From JAJXZP01 sp963787185 (GTDB lineage: Bacteria > Spirochaetota > Spirochaetia > Treponematales > Rectinemataceae): a DNA stretch of 64,000 nucleotides. The notes under the pieces were generated by a model, which was not told where the DNA came from, searched no databases, and worked only from the letters and a program-made list of their open reading frames with translations. Position 1 is the first letter of the stretch. The number at the start of each line of letters is the position of its first letter. The translations under genes were made by a program, and so were the position numbers. This document shows positions 44,131-52,530 of the stretch, piece after piece. Location: the NCBI GenBank assembly GCA_963787185.1, contig CAWBCC010000013.1:310001-374000 (forward strand), given 5' to 3'.

Positions 44131-44757
44131 TCAGACGTTGAAGACAACGGGCATCCTTTTTATATATAGACCCTTCTCAGCGCACTCGAGCTGACAAGCC
44201 GCCACATTCTCACGGGAGACCGACATTTTGACCTTGCCCGCGCCGATCCAGGTACCGTAGTCATCGCTCTTGTGCCTGGCATTGGGATTGACGATCCTGA
44301 CGATTGTCCAATCCAACTTCGAAGCCTCGAGAATGGGGCCGATGCCCACGATGTCCCTATAGGCGGGAGGAAAGAAGGCCTTGGCCATGACGCCCGGCAT
44401 CAAAGTGATCAGCAGTTTCGGGTCTTCTTTGGCTTTTACCGTAGGCGTGGCCAGGGTGACGAGGCGCTTCACCCCCAGCTTCTCCATGGCCGCTACGATT
44501 AGGCGGTGGCCGTCCGCGATCGGCGTCTCCGTGGACTTCCTGGGGCTGGTCATGGAGGGACCGAGCGCGCTGATCACCGCCGCCGACAGCCATTTCTATC
44601 TGCGCCTTGTCGTCCAGGTTGCCCACTATGACGCTGAGCCCCTCTGCCTTACCGGGGAAAGCGTCAGGCTTGTGCACGTAAGCCGTCACCTGGTGCCCAT
44701 GCTCCAGTGCCTTTTTCGTCACGAGTCCGCCGATGCCCCGAATATGGTAATCTTCAT
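44131..44757 (-). pseudogene. NAD(P)-binding atypical SDR, doubly frameshifted
   Basis: Three frames combine into one about 210-residue protein. MKITIFGA at 44757, preceded by GGAG, begins a Rossmann fold. VTKKALEHGHQVTAYVHKPD follows in another frame, then VISALGPSMTSPRKSTETPI to the stop at 44131. One extra base near 44580 and a small indel near 44740 account for it. Family: NAD(P)H-binding/NmrA-like, possibly flavin-reductase-related. Most of the sequence is intact. Confidence 0.75.
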
Positions 44758-44802
44758 CTCGCTACTCCTTAATCCCGAGTTTCTTTCGGAACATTCCGAT
44801 CA

Positions 44803-45251
44803 TGTAGTCCCTGCGCTTGATATCGACGAAGTGAGGCGCTTGGCATTGAGGATCCCCGGCTTGATCGAGGCTAGGAATTCCGTCGCTGGTTCGGGCGGGA
44901 GCATGAGGACGATCGTGCCCTGTCCAAGAGGCTTGGCGATAGAGAACTTCGGATAATTCGTAGCTGTCGCGAGGATTACGATATCGAATGCGATTCTCTT
45001 ACCGTCGGCCGATCGCTCTCCCATCTCGACAACCTCACCGAGGGTGAATGAGTCCCCGATGATATCCCTGTACGCCATTCGGGAGCGCTTCCCCGTTGCC
45101 TCGGAATCCACGGTCGCGTGGAGCTGGGCCGATGTGACCTCGAAGTACTCCTTCCTAATCCGCGAAACTGAAGCGAACCAGGCCTGATTTCTTGAGAGAT
45201 TGCCGCGACCATTCCTGCGAATCCACCGCCTATGTGCAGTACAGTTTGCAT
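44803..45251 (-). pseudogene. FAD/NAD oxidoreductase (Ndh/AIF-like) remnant
   Basis: Starts MQTVLHIGGGFAGMVAA (45251), a GGGFAG dinucleotide loop, then shifts frame and continues RKEYFEVTSAQLHATVDSEA to KRIAFDIVILATATNYPKFS. These are the conserved parts of pyridine nucleotide-disulfide oxidoreductases (FDxVILATG type). Much of the chain is missing and at least two frame breaks occur. It follows a MarR gene and a 17-bp inverted repeat that probably once controlled it. Confidence 0.6.
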
Positions 45252-45258
45252 TGGCCCC

Positions 45259-45296
45259 CCATGTTAAACAGTTCCATTTGGAACAGTTTAACATGG
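45259..45296. promoter_or_regulatory. 17-bp inverted repeat, likely MarR operator
   Basis: CCATGTTAAACAGTTCC (45259-45275) and GGAACAGTTTAACATGG (45280-45296) are inverted copies with one mismatch around ATTT. It lies between the marR stop and the FAD-oxidoreductase remnant start, 8 nt before the latter, suggesting an operator for the gene to its left. Confidence 0.6.
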
Positions 45297-45319
45297 AGTA
45301 CCTTCAAAGACAAGGGAAT

Positions 45320-45748
45320 TTATTTTCGCATCAAGCATAAGATTCGGTCCAATGTTGAAACTATCTCTCCGACCTCTTTTCCCAATAGTTTCCCGCCCGA
45401 TCCGGGGAAGAAGTCCGTCATCACGTTCACGAGACATTCATTTTGCGTGGAAGGGCATAAGGACAGAACAACTGTTCTCTTGTCCTTCAAAGAGACATCT
45501 CTCGTCACTACCTTCATCTCAGTCAACTCCGTTACCAGACGGGAGACGGTACTCTTTGGCCAGCCGAGCCGCGAGTAGACTTCCTGAAGGCTCGAATCCG
45601 GGTGGTTCGCAAGATCCTGAGCGACTGCCATCTGGGCTGCTGATAAACCCATTTGGCGTGCTTTCTTCTCTAGAGTGACATGAATGGCAACTTCTATTTC
45701 CATGAGTCTATCGAGAATTAGTTGCGCTCTCTGATTAACATTGACCAT
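45320..45748 (-). CDS. MarR-family regulator
   Basis: A 142-residue winged-helix protein: SAAQMAVAQDLANHPDSSLQ EVYSRLGWPKSTVSRLVTEL, wing RDVSLKDKRTVVLSLC. Start ATG 45748 is assumed; the frame is open to TTG 45802. Its downstream neighbour on the same strand is a decayed oxidoreductase gene with a large palindrome in between. Likely intact although its target is dead. Confidence 0.82.
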   Translation of the reverse strand: MVNVNQRAQLILDRLMEIEVAIHVTLEKKARQMGLSAAQMAVAQDLANHPDSSLQEVYSRLGWPKSTVSRLVTELTEMKVVTRDVSLKDKRTVVLSLCPSTQNECLVNVMTDFFPGSGGKLLGKEVGEIVSTLDRILCLMRK

Positions 45749-46036
45749 ACCTTGAGGATACTGGTTCTTACCATTAGCGCCAATGTATTGCGCCCTCTTC
45801 AAGAGTCTGAGGACTCTCCGGCTGCGACCTTGTTCCCCGCCCGCGACATTTCCCCCCTTTGTACCACGCCTTTTCGCTTTTCGCCAGACAGCAAGGCCGA
45901 GCGAGCGTTTGTGGATCTCGGCCTTGGCATTGTCGGAGAAAACTGCAGACGGCCTCCCGGCGAGCGGGACGGCGTGGTCGATGTAGTCGCAGGTTCATTC
46001 ACGAGGCGAAGCTGTTCCGGCAGGAGAGGGCACATT

Positions 46037-47455
46037 GCGGATTATCGAGATATGATCGATTCTTGTGGACGGAATAGAAAACGGACGTTTCTTCACGGTA
46101 AGGTTTTGTCGCCAAACACAACCGCCGGGAAGGAGAACGTCCGTGAGCAAGACTATCATCGAGACTCGAATCAAGGCAACGCCCGAGACCATGGGGGCGC
46201 TGGAAATCATCGTGCGTGAAGGGGCGAGGAAGATGCTGCAAGCCGCGTTGGAGGCAGAGATTGAGGAGCATCTTTCGCGGTTCAAGAATCTCGTCGACGA
46301 GGAGGGGAAACGTCTGGTGGTGAGAAATGGCGTCATGCCCGAGCGAACCGTGCTCACCGGAGCGGGGCCGATTGCCATCACGCGTCCCCGCGTGGATGAC
46401 CGGGCATTGAGCGCCAGGGGAGAGCAGCGGTTCACGAGCCGGATACTCCCACCCTTCATGCGGCGGGCGCCAAGCATCGATACCCTCGTGCCGGTGCTGT
46501 ATCTCAAAGGCATCTCAACCGACGACTTTCCGACGGCGTTGGAGGCGATCCTTGGTCCTCAGGCGAAGGGACTTTCGGCGAGTACCGTCGTGCGCCTGAA
46601 GGAGATATGGACCGAGGAGTACGGGGAGTGGTCGAGACGGGACCTTGCAGGGAAACGCTATGTCTACGTCTGGGCAGACGGCGTGTATTGCAATGCGCGG
46701 CTTGAGGACGAACGCGCCTGGCTGCTCGTCGTCATGGGCGCCGATTCATTCGGCAACAAGGAATTGCTTGCTGTATCCGATGGCTACCGCGAAAGTGCGC
46801 AGTCGTGGAAGGAGATTCTCCTCGATCTGCGCTCCCGTGGGCTTGAGAAAGCGCCGGTGCTCGCAGTATGCGATGGCGCGATGGGCTTCCAGGCCGCCGC
46901 CGCGGAGGTATGGCCAGAGACGCGTATCCAGCGGTGCTGGTTCCACAAGACCGGGAACGTTTTGGACAAGCTCCCCAAGTCGCTCCAGGCGAAGGCCAAG
47001 GGAATGTTGCATGACCAGTACCTTGCGCCCACCCGTGAGGACGCGCTCAAAGCCTTCGACCTCTTCGTCAATTCCTTCGGCGACAAGTACCCGAAGGCCG
47101 TGGAATGTCTGGTGAAGGACAAGGACGACCTCTTCGCCTTCTACGATTTCCCTGCCGCTCATTGGCTCCACCTGCGCACCACGAACCCCATCGAGTCGAC
47201 CTTCGCGACGGTACGCCTACGCCACCGGCGAACGAAGGGCAACGGGACTCGCAAGGCAACGCTGGCAATGGTCTACAAGCTTTGCAGGGAGGCAGAACAG
47301 GGTTGGCGCAAGTTAGACGGATTCAAATTCATCCCACTCGTGGAAGCGGGAGTAAAGTTTGTGAATGGAGAGCGGGTTGATGAAGCGGCGGCCTGACCGG
47401 AAAATAGTTCAGATTTCCAATCCACAACTATTGACAATATCTCGGATTATCCGTG
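46037..47455 (+). mobile_element. IS256-family insertion sequence
   Basis: About 1.42 kb. The left end (46037 onward: GCGGATTATC, GAGATAT, TTGTGGA) and right end (complement: ACGGATAATC, GAGATAT, TTGTGGA) are imperfect inverted repeats of about 35-40 bp. One full transposase gene lies inside. No matching 8-9 bp target duplication was visible at the ends I chose, so the element may have recombined or the ends may be off by a few bases. Confidence 0.85.
46143..47396 (+). CDS. IS256-family transposase
   Basis: A 417-residue DDE transposase. Catalytic Asp candidates are in VYVWADGVYCNARLED and LAVCDGAMGFQAA, followed by the family C-x-x-H (RCWFHKTGNV) and the catalytic Glu in LRTTNPIESTFATVRLRHRR. 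Complete for the family. The start is GTG 46143; a longer frame begins at 46065 inside the left terminal repeat. Fully open, so probably active. Confidence 0.94.
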   Translation: MSKTIIETRIKATPETMGALEIIVREGARKMLQAALEAEIEEHLSRFKNLVDEEGKRLVVRNGVMPERTVLTGAGPIAITRPRVDDRALSARGEQRFTSRILPPFMRRAPSIDTLVPVLYLKGISTDDFPTALEAILGPQAKGLSASTVVRLKEIWTEEYGEWSRRDLAGKRYVYVWADGVYCNARLEDERAWLLVVMGADSFGNKELLAVSDGYRESAQSWKEILLDLRSRGLEKAPVLAVCDGAMGFQAAAAEVWPETRIQRCWFHKTGNVLDKLPKSLQAKAKGMLHDQYLAPTREDALKAFDLFVNSFGDKYPKAVECLVKDKDDLFAFYDFPAAHWLHLRTTNPIESTFATVRLRHRRTKGNGTRKATLAMVYKLCREAEQGWRKLDGFKFIPLVEAGVKFVNGERVDEAAA

Positions 47456-47684
47456 CGTTTCTGTAACCCGGAAACAGGCCACGAGAAGGGGAACGTGGAA
47501 AGCAAGGTCGGCTTTTACCAATTTATGTCAATTCATTTGGGGATAGGGAATGGGGATTATATCTTTACCGCTTGAGAATCCCTCTTTCGCATGGCGTGGC
47601 ACCGTATCAATTTCTCCCCCAAAGCTATTCCAAGCCTCAATCGCCGAATCATTTCCTGGGCGTTATCAGATTAGGAGGACACCT

Positions 47685-48398
47685 ATGACAGTAAAAGTCG
47701 CCCTAGTACAGGACAATATCCGTAATAATGGCGCGCTCGTTCCGCGAGTGGTCAAAAGGAACAAAGTCAGCTTCGATAAATTCCTCGGCTATCTGGAAAA
47801 GACTAGCGGTTTTTCGCAGAAGGATCTACGATCGGTCTTTCGTCAGTTCGCCGAAGCCATGGCATTCTTCCTGGCCGATGGGAGTGAAGTACAGACTCCC
47901 ATAGGTACGATTAAATTTAGCGTCCACTTTCCGGGCATCAACGGCGTCAGCCCAGGGGCGGATCGTGGCCAGAAGATCGGCAGTGAAGACATGCGGCTCC
48001 AAATCCGCGGGGATCGCCCGTTCCTGGATCGGCTTCGGCTCGGGGTCTCGCTCGAGCTCGTCGATGCACCTCCTCTTTTGATGCCGACGGTAGGCCGCGT
48101 CGAGAATGCGGATCTCCGGGGTTTGGTCGACTCAGGATCGGCCGGTCAGATTCTGCACATCACCGGAAGCCGTCTGCATTTCGCCCGCGAGGATAAAGAA
48201 CAGGGTGTTTTCTTCATCTCCTCTTCGGCATCCGCCCGGGCGACGAGGATGGCCGTATATAGCCACATCGGGAGCAACATCGTCGACGGCAAGATTCCCG
48301 ATCTCGAAGCCGGTGACTACAGGCTCGAAGTCAGGACTCTCCCCAGTGGAAGAGAAATTCGAGCAGTACAGCACGGAGAATGGATCACAATCTCTTGA
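47685..48398 (+). CDS. HU-like DNA-binding protein with C-terminal DUF4469-like domain
   Basis: A 237-residue protein. Residues 1-100 are an HU-like fold (VALVQDNIRNNGALVPRVVK, then FRQFAEAMAFFLADGSEVQT and the PIGTIKF strand). Residues about 130-235 form the beta-rich domain that follows it in many spirochaete and Bacteroidetes proteins (LHFAREDKEQGVFFISS and DYRLEVRTLPSGREIRAVQH). AGGAGG lies 8 nt before the ATG. Likely a nucleoid-associated or secreted DNA-binding protein; role unknown. A paralog broken by repeats lies at 49316. Confidence 0.82.
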   Translation: MTVKVALVQDNIRNNGALVPRVVKRNKVSFDKFLGYLEKTSGFSQKDLRSVFRQFAEAMAFFLADGSEVQTPIGTIKFSVHFPGINGVSPGADRGQKIGSEDMRLQIRGDRPFLDRLRLGVSLELVDAPPLLMPTVGRVENADLRGLVDSGSAGQILHITGSRLHFAREDKEQGVFFISSSASARATRMAVYSHIGSNIVDGKIPDLEAGDYRLEVRTLPSGREIRAVQHGEWITIS

Positions 48399-48660
48399 GC
48401 GGAAGGGCAGGCGCAAGCAGCAAAGCGACCTCAAAAGGCATTGCCTCCTCTGCGGGCATCGGATACCGTTTCAGGTCGGAGAAGGAATAGCCTGATTTGC
48501 CTAGGAACCAGAACCATTGGTCGACATCTACGGTAGAGTATTTGCGCGCATACTCTTCGAACTAGATGGCTGGCTCCGGGGACGAATATACGAGTCCCGT
48601 CCATGAGAGGTATTTCCACGAGCAGGTGCCGATCCTCAACTGGGCCAGAGCCTAATTCTA
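48385..48660 (-). pseudogene. Unrecognised decayed gene
   Basis: The minus strand has two frames that join into plausible protein. DRHLLVEIPLMDGTRIFVPG then ASHL (about 48565-48660), followed after a one-base shift and a TAG by FEEYARKYSTVDVDQWFWFL, GKSGYSFSDLKRYPMPAEEA and MPFEVALLLAPALPLKRL to a stop at 48385. It overlaps the end of the HU-like gene on the other strand. I do not recognise the family. Confidence 0.4.
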
Positions 48661-49315
48661 GACATTCGGACGATCCTACTAAATAGACAAAACAGCGTCT
48701 ATTTCTTGGCTCGGACAATTTCGGGCGCAAGTGGACGGTCCACTCGTGGCGACGGGGTCAGAGAGCGGCGGAAGCCCCTCGGGCCGTGGGACCTCGTCCG
48801 TGCAGAGGCCTACGCGACGATCCTTGGAACCTCGGTCACACGGAAACTAACAGGGTGCTGACAAACTCGAAGCCTGTCAGCACCCTGCTAAATCATTAGA
48901 ATACAGAACCCCTCCCAGTTGGGATAGTCACCGCCCGAGGTTCCGATGCGTGTGTCGTAAAGAGTTCCAATCGAGTTATTCATCGTTCAAATGCCGTACT
49001 TCCTAATCGCCTATCTAAATGCCTCTTATTGCGACCCTAAATACCAAGGCTGTTTCAGGGGCACAGCGAATAGCTTTTTTCATGTACAGTTTAGAGATTT
49101 TTATCAATGAAAATAAAAATATTTTTCAACGATAAAAATCTCTACAACAATAGAAAATAATCTCTCCAGCCATAGCATTTCGGAAAAGCACTTTTTGTCT
49201 TTTTCAATCAATCGTCAGTCCCCATTTATCGCGTGCCAAGGGTGTATGGCGCGCCACCGCTTTCTCGATGGCCGACCTTGGAGCTGGCCTACGACATTCT
49301 CACTGGAGGTTTCTT
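48661..49315. other. Non-coding stretch with two hairpins
   Basis: No gene seen. It contains the interspersed palindrome at 48847-48890 and, further on, an AT-rich inverted repeat AGAGATTTTTATC (49093-49105) and its exact complement (49131-49143). The remainder is unstructured to my eye. Confidence 0.6.
48847..48890. repeat. Interspersed palindromic repeat, copy 2
   Basis: Same palindrome as 35112-35168: AACAGGGTGCTGACA paired with TGTCAGCACCCTGCT around AACTCGAAGCC. 38 of 42 positions match copy 1 and the stem is kept. It lies in a gene-free stretch. Confidence 0.8.
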
Positions 49316-49762
49316 ATGGCTGTCAGCGTTGCAATGATAAAGGACACTATTCGTCAGGATGGAGCCCTTATTCCCCATGTGGTCCAGCGTACCAAGATCG
49401 ATTTCGAAAAGCTTCTCAGCTTCATGGGAAGGACCACTGGTCTCTCCGAGACGGATATCCGCTCGGTCTTTTTACAGTTCGCCGAGGCTCTGGTCTTCTA
49501 CCTGCCAGATGGCAGCGAAGTTCAGACGCCGGTCGGAGCATTCAAGGTCAAGGAATTCTCAACTTATCGCGGAGGAATTTACCAGTGGTCCACGAGGAAT
49601 TTACCACTGGTCCAGAGAGCATTCCTTCAGTGGTCGCGGCCGATTTTATCAGTGGTAAATTCCTCCGCGACCACTGAAGAATTCCTCCTCCGCAACTGGA
49701 GCCGCCGGAAGCGACCCGGCAAGTGCCGGGTCCAGTTCACCCGGCACGTACCGGGTCGTTGA
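49316..49762 (+). CDS. HU-like protein, C-terminal domain replaced by repeat array
   Basis: A 148-residue frame. Residues 1-80 (MAVSVAMIKDTIRQDGALIP to SEVQTPVGAFKV) are a close paralog of the HU-like domain at 47685. After residue 80 the frame enters the repeat array at 49551-49700 (FSTYRGGIYQWSTRNLPLVQ) and low-quality sequence to the stop. So the C-terminal domain is lost and the protein is either truncated or a read-through of inserted DNA. GGAGG lies 7 nt before the ATG. Confidence 0.7.
   Translation: MAVSVAMIKDTIRQDGALIPHVVQRTKIDFEKLLSFMGRTTGLSETDIRSVFLQFAEALVFYLPDGSEVQTPVGAFKVKEFSTYRGGIYQWSTRNLPLVQRAFLQWSRPILSVVNSSATTEEFLLRNWSRRKRPGKCRVQFTRHVPGR
49551..49700. repeat. Array of 22-23-bp units, element 1
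   Basis: Units related to GGAGGAATTTACCAGTGGTC at 49571-49593, 49594-49616, 49617-49639 and 49640 onward, followed by inverted copies (about 49655-49700). It interrupts the HU-like gene. The same unit family forms the array at 62165-62310. There are no unique spacers, so not CRISPR. Downstream, a block GCGAAAT...GAAAGG...TCCC (49789-49818) is also shared with element 2. Confidence 0.8.
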
Positions 49763-49847
49763 GTTCATGCCAGAAGCCTTCCCGCGAGCGAAATAACTTT
49801 TTGAAAGGATATTCCCACAGGAAGATCCGGCCCTCCGTATGGGCGGG

Positions 49848-49888
49848 CGCAACGTCCTAGGCTGGCGGGACGTTAGGTGCAAGTTTTT
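49848..49888. repeat. 41-nt hairpin/junction motif, copy 1
   Basis: CGCAACGT (49848-49855) and ACGTTAG flank a loop with CTGGC, continuing into TGCAAGTTTTT. AACGTCC pairs with GGACGTT. It matches 52490-52530 at 33 of 41 positions. Its right part overlaps the left end of unit 1. Confidence 0.7.
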
Positions 49889-49952
49889 ATCCCGACATAA
49901 GTTTGCAGGCGCGTCCGGGCCTCCGGCCGTCGGGCGCATTCATGAAGATGAA

Positions 49953-50162
49953 TTATTTCCATGCAAAATCTGGTTTTTTATGTTTAGAGGCACATTCCAT
50001 TAAATAAAGATTTATTAAATTCTGATATGGAATGCCAGTTTCTTCAGAAATCATTTTAAAATAGTCTATTGTCTCAATATCAAGACGAATAGTTATTTGT
50101 TTCTTCAATTTTTTAAGATATGGATTTGGCTTGGAATTAGAAAAATCATATTCATTTTTCAT
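49953..50162 (-). CDS. brnA: BrnA-like antitoxin
   Basis: A 69-residue protein with a basic, charged N-terminus and a ribbon-helix-helix core (KQITIRLDIETIDYFKMISE then TGIPYQNLINLYLMECA). It follows brnT with an 11-nt overlap and has GGAGG 5 nt before the ATG. It should bind BrnT and autoregulate the operon. AT-rich DNA, unlike the core chromosome. Confidence 0.85.
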   Translation of the reverse strand: MKNEYDFSNSKPNPYLKKLKKQITIRLDIETIDYFKMISEETGIPYQNLINLYLMECASKHKKPDFAWK

Positions 50163-50448
50163 AAGGACCTCCATATTGGGAAGATTCAAGTTTTGTTGCC
50201 TTACGAGCAGAGATAATTCTGATGATTTCATCAGAAGATCGATAACAATGACATACAAGCAATAAATTTAGGTTTTTACTAAGTCCAAGTAGAATAAAAC
50301 GATCTTCATCAAGTGAATGTTCAGGATCATTAATAATGCGAGCATGTGGATCATAAAAAGCGGATTTCGCTTCATCAAATGAGATTTTATGTTTGGAAAT
50401 ATTCAATTTGTTTTTTGATTCATCCCAATCAAGATGAATGTATTTCAT
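50152..50448 (-). CDS. brnT: BrnT-family toxin
   Basis: A 98-residue RelE-fold RNase toxin of the BrnT family: DWDESKNKLNISKHKISFDE, AKSAFYDPHARIINDPEHSL, then ERFILLG-like DRFILLGLSK and EIIRIISARKATKLE. Complete. The ATG lies only 6 nt from the -10 box at 50455-50460, so the message may be leaderless. Paired with brnA. Confidence 0.87.
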   Translation of the reverse strand: MKYIHLDWDESKNKLNISKHKISFDEAKSAFYDPHARIINDPEHSLDEDRFILLGLSKNLNLLLVCHCYRSSDEIIRIISARKATKLESSQYGGPYEK

Positions 50449-50454
50449 AAGTAT

Positions 50455-50483
50455 ATAATAATTATAAAGCTAGTATATGTCAA
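50455..50483 (-). promoter_or_regulatory. brnTA promoter
   Basis: On the minus strand, -35 TTGACA (50478-50483), 17-nt spacer and -10 TATTAT (50455-50460), with the brnT ATG starting 6 nt after the -10 box. Surrounding DNA is very AT-rich with several TATA-like words, so RHH sites may overlap it. Confidence 0.65.
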
Positions 50484-50607
50484 ATGTTATTAATATCATA
50501 TATAATAATGAAATATTAGATAATATACGGAAATAATTGGATTTCGCGCCTCGCCCTCCGACGGGATATGTCAATATAGATTTCGCCAGGGAATGAACGG
50601 ATTTTCA

Positions 50608-51675
50608 TCAAGCGGCCTTTTTCACCGGTCGGTAGAAGGCGAACACTGGAATGCACTGGTATGACCGGACTTTACTCTGTCTCCAGCGGAGGGGATTTTT
50701 GATGAATGCGTCTTGGAGGGTTTGGTTCCTGCGCGCATGGATGGCGGTTGCCTCACCGGAGCGGCGCTGCATGGGCGTGACATAGCCAAGGCCGGAATGT
50801 TGGTGGTCGGTGTTGTACCAGTCGATGAAATCGGCGTACCAGGAGCGGGCCTTTTCGAGCGACTCGAAAAAGGGCGGATATCCAACGGTATATTTCAGGG
50901 TCTTGTGCCAGGACTCGATATAGGCGTTGTCGTTGCTGCAGCGTGGACGGGAATAGCTCCTGCGAATCTGCAAAGAGTCAAGGAATACGGCCAGGGTCAT
51001 GCCGCGCATCGGGTTACCGTTATCGGCGTGGACGATCTCGGGGACGACGCCTAGATCCCGAATCACGCGCTCGAACAAACGCATGGCGTGTTCGTCCGAC
51101 TCGTTCGTCTCGATCGACCATCCGACAATGGATCGGTCGTACAGGTCGATGATGGTGTAGGCGTAGAAGAACAGGCCGTGGACAGCAGTCCTGAGCCAGG
51201 TGATGTCCCATGACCACACCTGATTGGGGCCGGTAACCTCGACATGCTGCCGTATGGTCGCCGCCGCTGGTTTCTTGGATTCCTGCCGGTGCTGCAGCGC
51301 TCCACGCTTGCGCAGGATGCGGTACAGGGTGCTCGTACTTCCCAGGTAGATGCCCTTTCCAGCGAGGGTAGCGACGATCTGCTCCGGCGTGCGGTCCCGA
51401 AACTCCGCAGTGTTGGCGGCTTCGTAGAAACGCTGTTCCTCCTCTTCCGACAGCCGGTGGGCCACATGCCGGGCGCTGCCTTTCCGGCGGTCCTTGAGCC
51501 CTTCCCGCCGCCAATTCTGCAGCGTTTTGGGCAGTGTCCCCATAAGGCGACAGACGCCCCGCTCGGAGACCCCAGACCGCATCGCTTCGGCGACATAGTC
51601 CAGAATCTCTGCACGCTCTTCCTCGGTTATCAGTCGTCCCCGCTGTCCGCAAACAGATTCGGGTACTTTTTTTTT
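50608..51675 (-). CDS. IS3 transposase OrfB (catalytic part of OrfAB)
   Basis: 355 residues after the frameshift. Catalytic residues: Asp in WSWDITWLRTAV, Asp in EIVHADNGNPMRG, Glu in CSNDNAYIESWHKTLKY (D-D-35-E). An N-terminal HTH-like region precedes them. It lacks its own good start and is read by -1 slippage at the A-run (minus strand, 51667-51675) from orfA. Looks intact. Confidence 0.9.
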   Translation of the reverse strand, partial: KKKVPESVCGQRGRLITEEERAEILDYVAEAMRSGVSERGVCRLMGTLPKTLQNWRREGLKDRRKGSARHVAHRLSEEEEQRFYEAANTAEFRDRTPEQIVATLAGKGIYLGSTSTLYRILRKRGALQHRQESKKPAAATIRQHVEVTGPNQVWSWDITWLRTAVHGLFFYAYTIIDLYDRSIVGWSIETNESDEHAMRLFERVIRDLGVVPEIVHADNGNPMRGMTLAVFLDSLQIRRSYSRPRCSNDNAYIESWHKTLKYTVGYPPFFESLEKARSWYADFIDWYNTDHQHSGLGYVTPMQRRSGEATAIHARRNQTLQDAFIKNPLRWRQSKVRSYQCIPVFAFYRPVKKAA

Positions 51676-52118
51676 AGGGTTAGGAGGATCGCCGCCTCGG
51701 CCAATGCCTCCTTCTGGCGATCCACTTCTTTTTTGAGCCTCTTGTTGTCTTTCTTGAGTTCGGCGTTTTCCGCCCGCAGGTTGGTCTGTTTGTCGTCCAT
51801 GATGCTGGTCAACTCCTGCTCCCACAAGGGGAGATGCTCGGAGTGCAGCCCCCTTTGCCTGAGCCACTCGCCACGGCCATCCTCAGGAACCGTCCGGCTT
51901 TCAAGCAAGAGAGCCAGCTTCTCTCCCGGACCGCGTTGTGCCGGAGTGAGTCCGTCGCAGCCGTCCAGGCTCAATGTACCAGCTTTGTACTGCCCTATCC
52001 AGTTCGCAATAGTGACCGCGCTGACGCCGCTCTCCCGTGCGACCTGGCTAACACTCTTCCCACCGCCATCCTGTGTCTTCCTGACTACCGCAGCCCGGAA
52101 TCCCATGGAATACTTCAT
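51630..52118 (-). CDS. IS3 OrfA with helix-turn-helix and leucine-zipper regions
   Basis: 162 residues. N-terminal HTH (KSVSQVARESGVSAVTIANW, residues 21-40) binds the element ends. The coiled-coil segment (NLRAENAELKKDNKRLKKEV) mediates dimerisation. Codons near the end run over nine A residues at 51667-51675 where ribosomes can slip -1 to make OrfAB. Confidence 0.88.
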   Translation of the reverse strand: MKYSMGFRAAVVRKTQDGGGKSVSQVARESGVSAVTIANWIGQYKAGTLSLDGCDGLTPAQRGPGEKLALLLESRTVPEDGRGEWLRQRGLHSEHLPLWEQELTSIMDDKQTNLRAENAELKKDNKRLKKEVDRQKEALAEAAILLTLKKKYPNLFADSGDD

Positions 52119-52156
52119 CTAGTTCCGCCCTCCTTGTGGCGAAAACTATCTTGACT

Positions 52157-52489
52157 TCTTTTGCCGAGCGTTCGGCGCGAAAGGAAGAAAAGTGTAGAAG
52201 CGGGATAAAAACCAGCACCTGACACGCCCACCCGCGCTCATCGCTTTGGAATCCTATGGCTCGTCGGGCTTCGCTCCGCTTCAGCCAGATTTGGGCTCGC
52301 TGTAATGGGGATGGAGCGAAGGGGCCGACGTATTCTCGATGGGCCCGAGGTCAACTGGAAACGGGATGATCCGAGGGAACACAATCTTGTCGGTCGCTAC
52401 GTCCTAGGGGATTCGCTCCGCTCACCCACATTGCGCGCGCTGGCGAACCTTCGCTATTGCTCAAGTTCGCTCTTATCGGCGCGCTGACA
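52157..52489. other. GC-rich non-coding stretch between units
   Basis: No gene. It includes the right end of unit 1 (52201-52223), two copies of a TTCGCTCCGCT word (about 52268 and 52411) within short hairpins, and a CTGACACGC word (52484 on) resembling the unit ends. Such palindrome-rich stretches are typical of attC-like sites. Confidence 0.5.
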
Positions 52490-52530
52490 CGCAACGTATT
52501 GTACTGGCAGAACGTTAGCTGCAAGTTTTT
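52490..52530. repeat. 41-nt hairpin/junction motif, copy 2
   Basis: Same layout as 49848-49888: CGCAACGT, a loop with CTGGC, ACGTTAG and TGCAAGTTTTT. 33 of 41 positions match copy 1, and AACGT/ACGTT still pair. It marks the left edge of unit 2. Confidence 0.7.

Larger units (their letters stand above)
50569..52156 (-). mobile_element. IS3-family insertion sequence (IS150-like)
   Basis: Ends carry imperfect inverted repeats: TGTCAATATAGATTTCGCCA at the left (50569 on) and AGTCAAGATAG-TTTCGCCA-type at the right (to 52156). Two overlapping frames, orfA and orfB, are linked by a nine-A slippery run. It sits inside cassette-like unit 1 upstream of brnT. No target duplication was confidently found. 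Confidence 0.87.
49872..52223. mobile_element. Cassette-like unit 1 with matched terminal inverted repeats
   Basis: The left end starts GTTAGGTGC and runs through a T5 tract to ATCCCG (49872-49894). The right end (52201-52223) is its inverted copy, 20 of 23 positions, ending GCACCTGAC. Contents: brnA, brnT and an IS3 element that accounts for 1.6 kb, so the original unit was about 0.76 kb. The ends match each other better than they match unit 2. May be an integron-type cassette or a small mobile unit. Confidence 0.55.

Noticed and set aside
45803..46036. Another coding gene left of IS256
   Set aside because: Frames on both strands look plausible for short runs only; no family recognised and no start.
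49551..49700. CRISPR array
   Set aside because: Units are adjacent without unique spacers, appear in both orientations and vary; no cas gene in the window.
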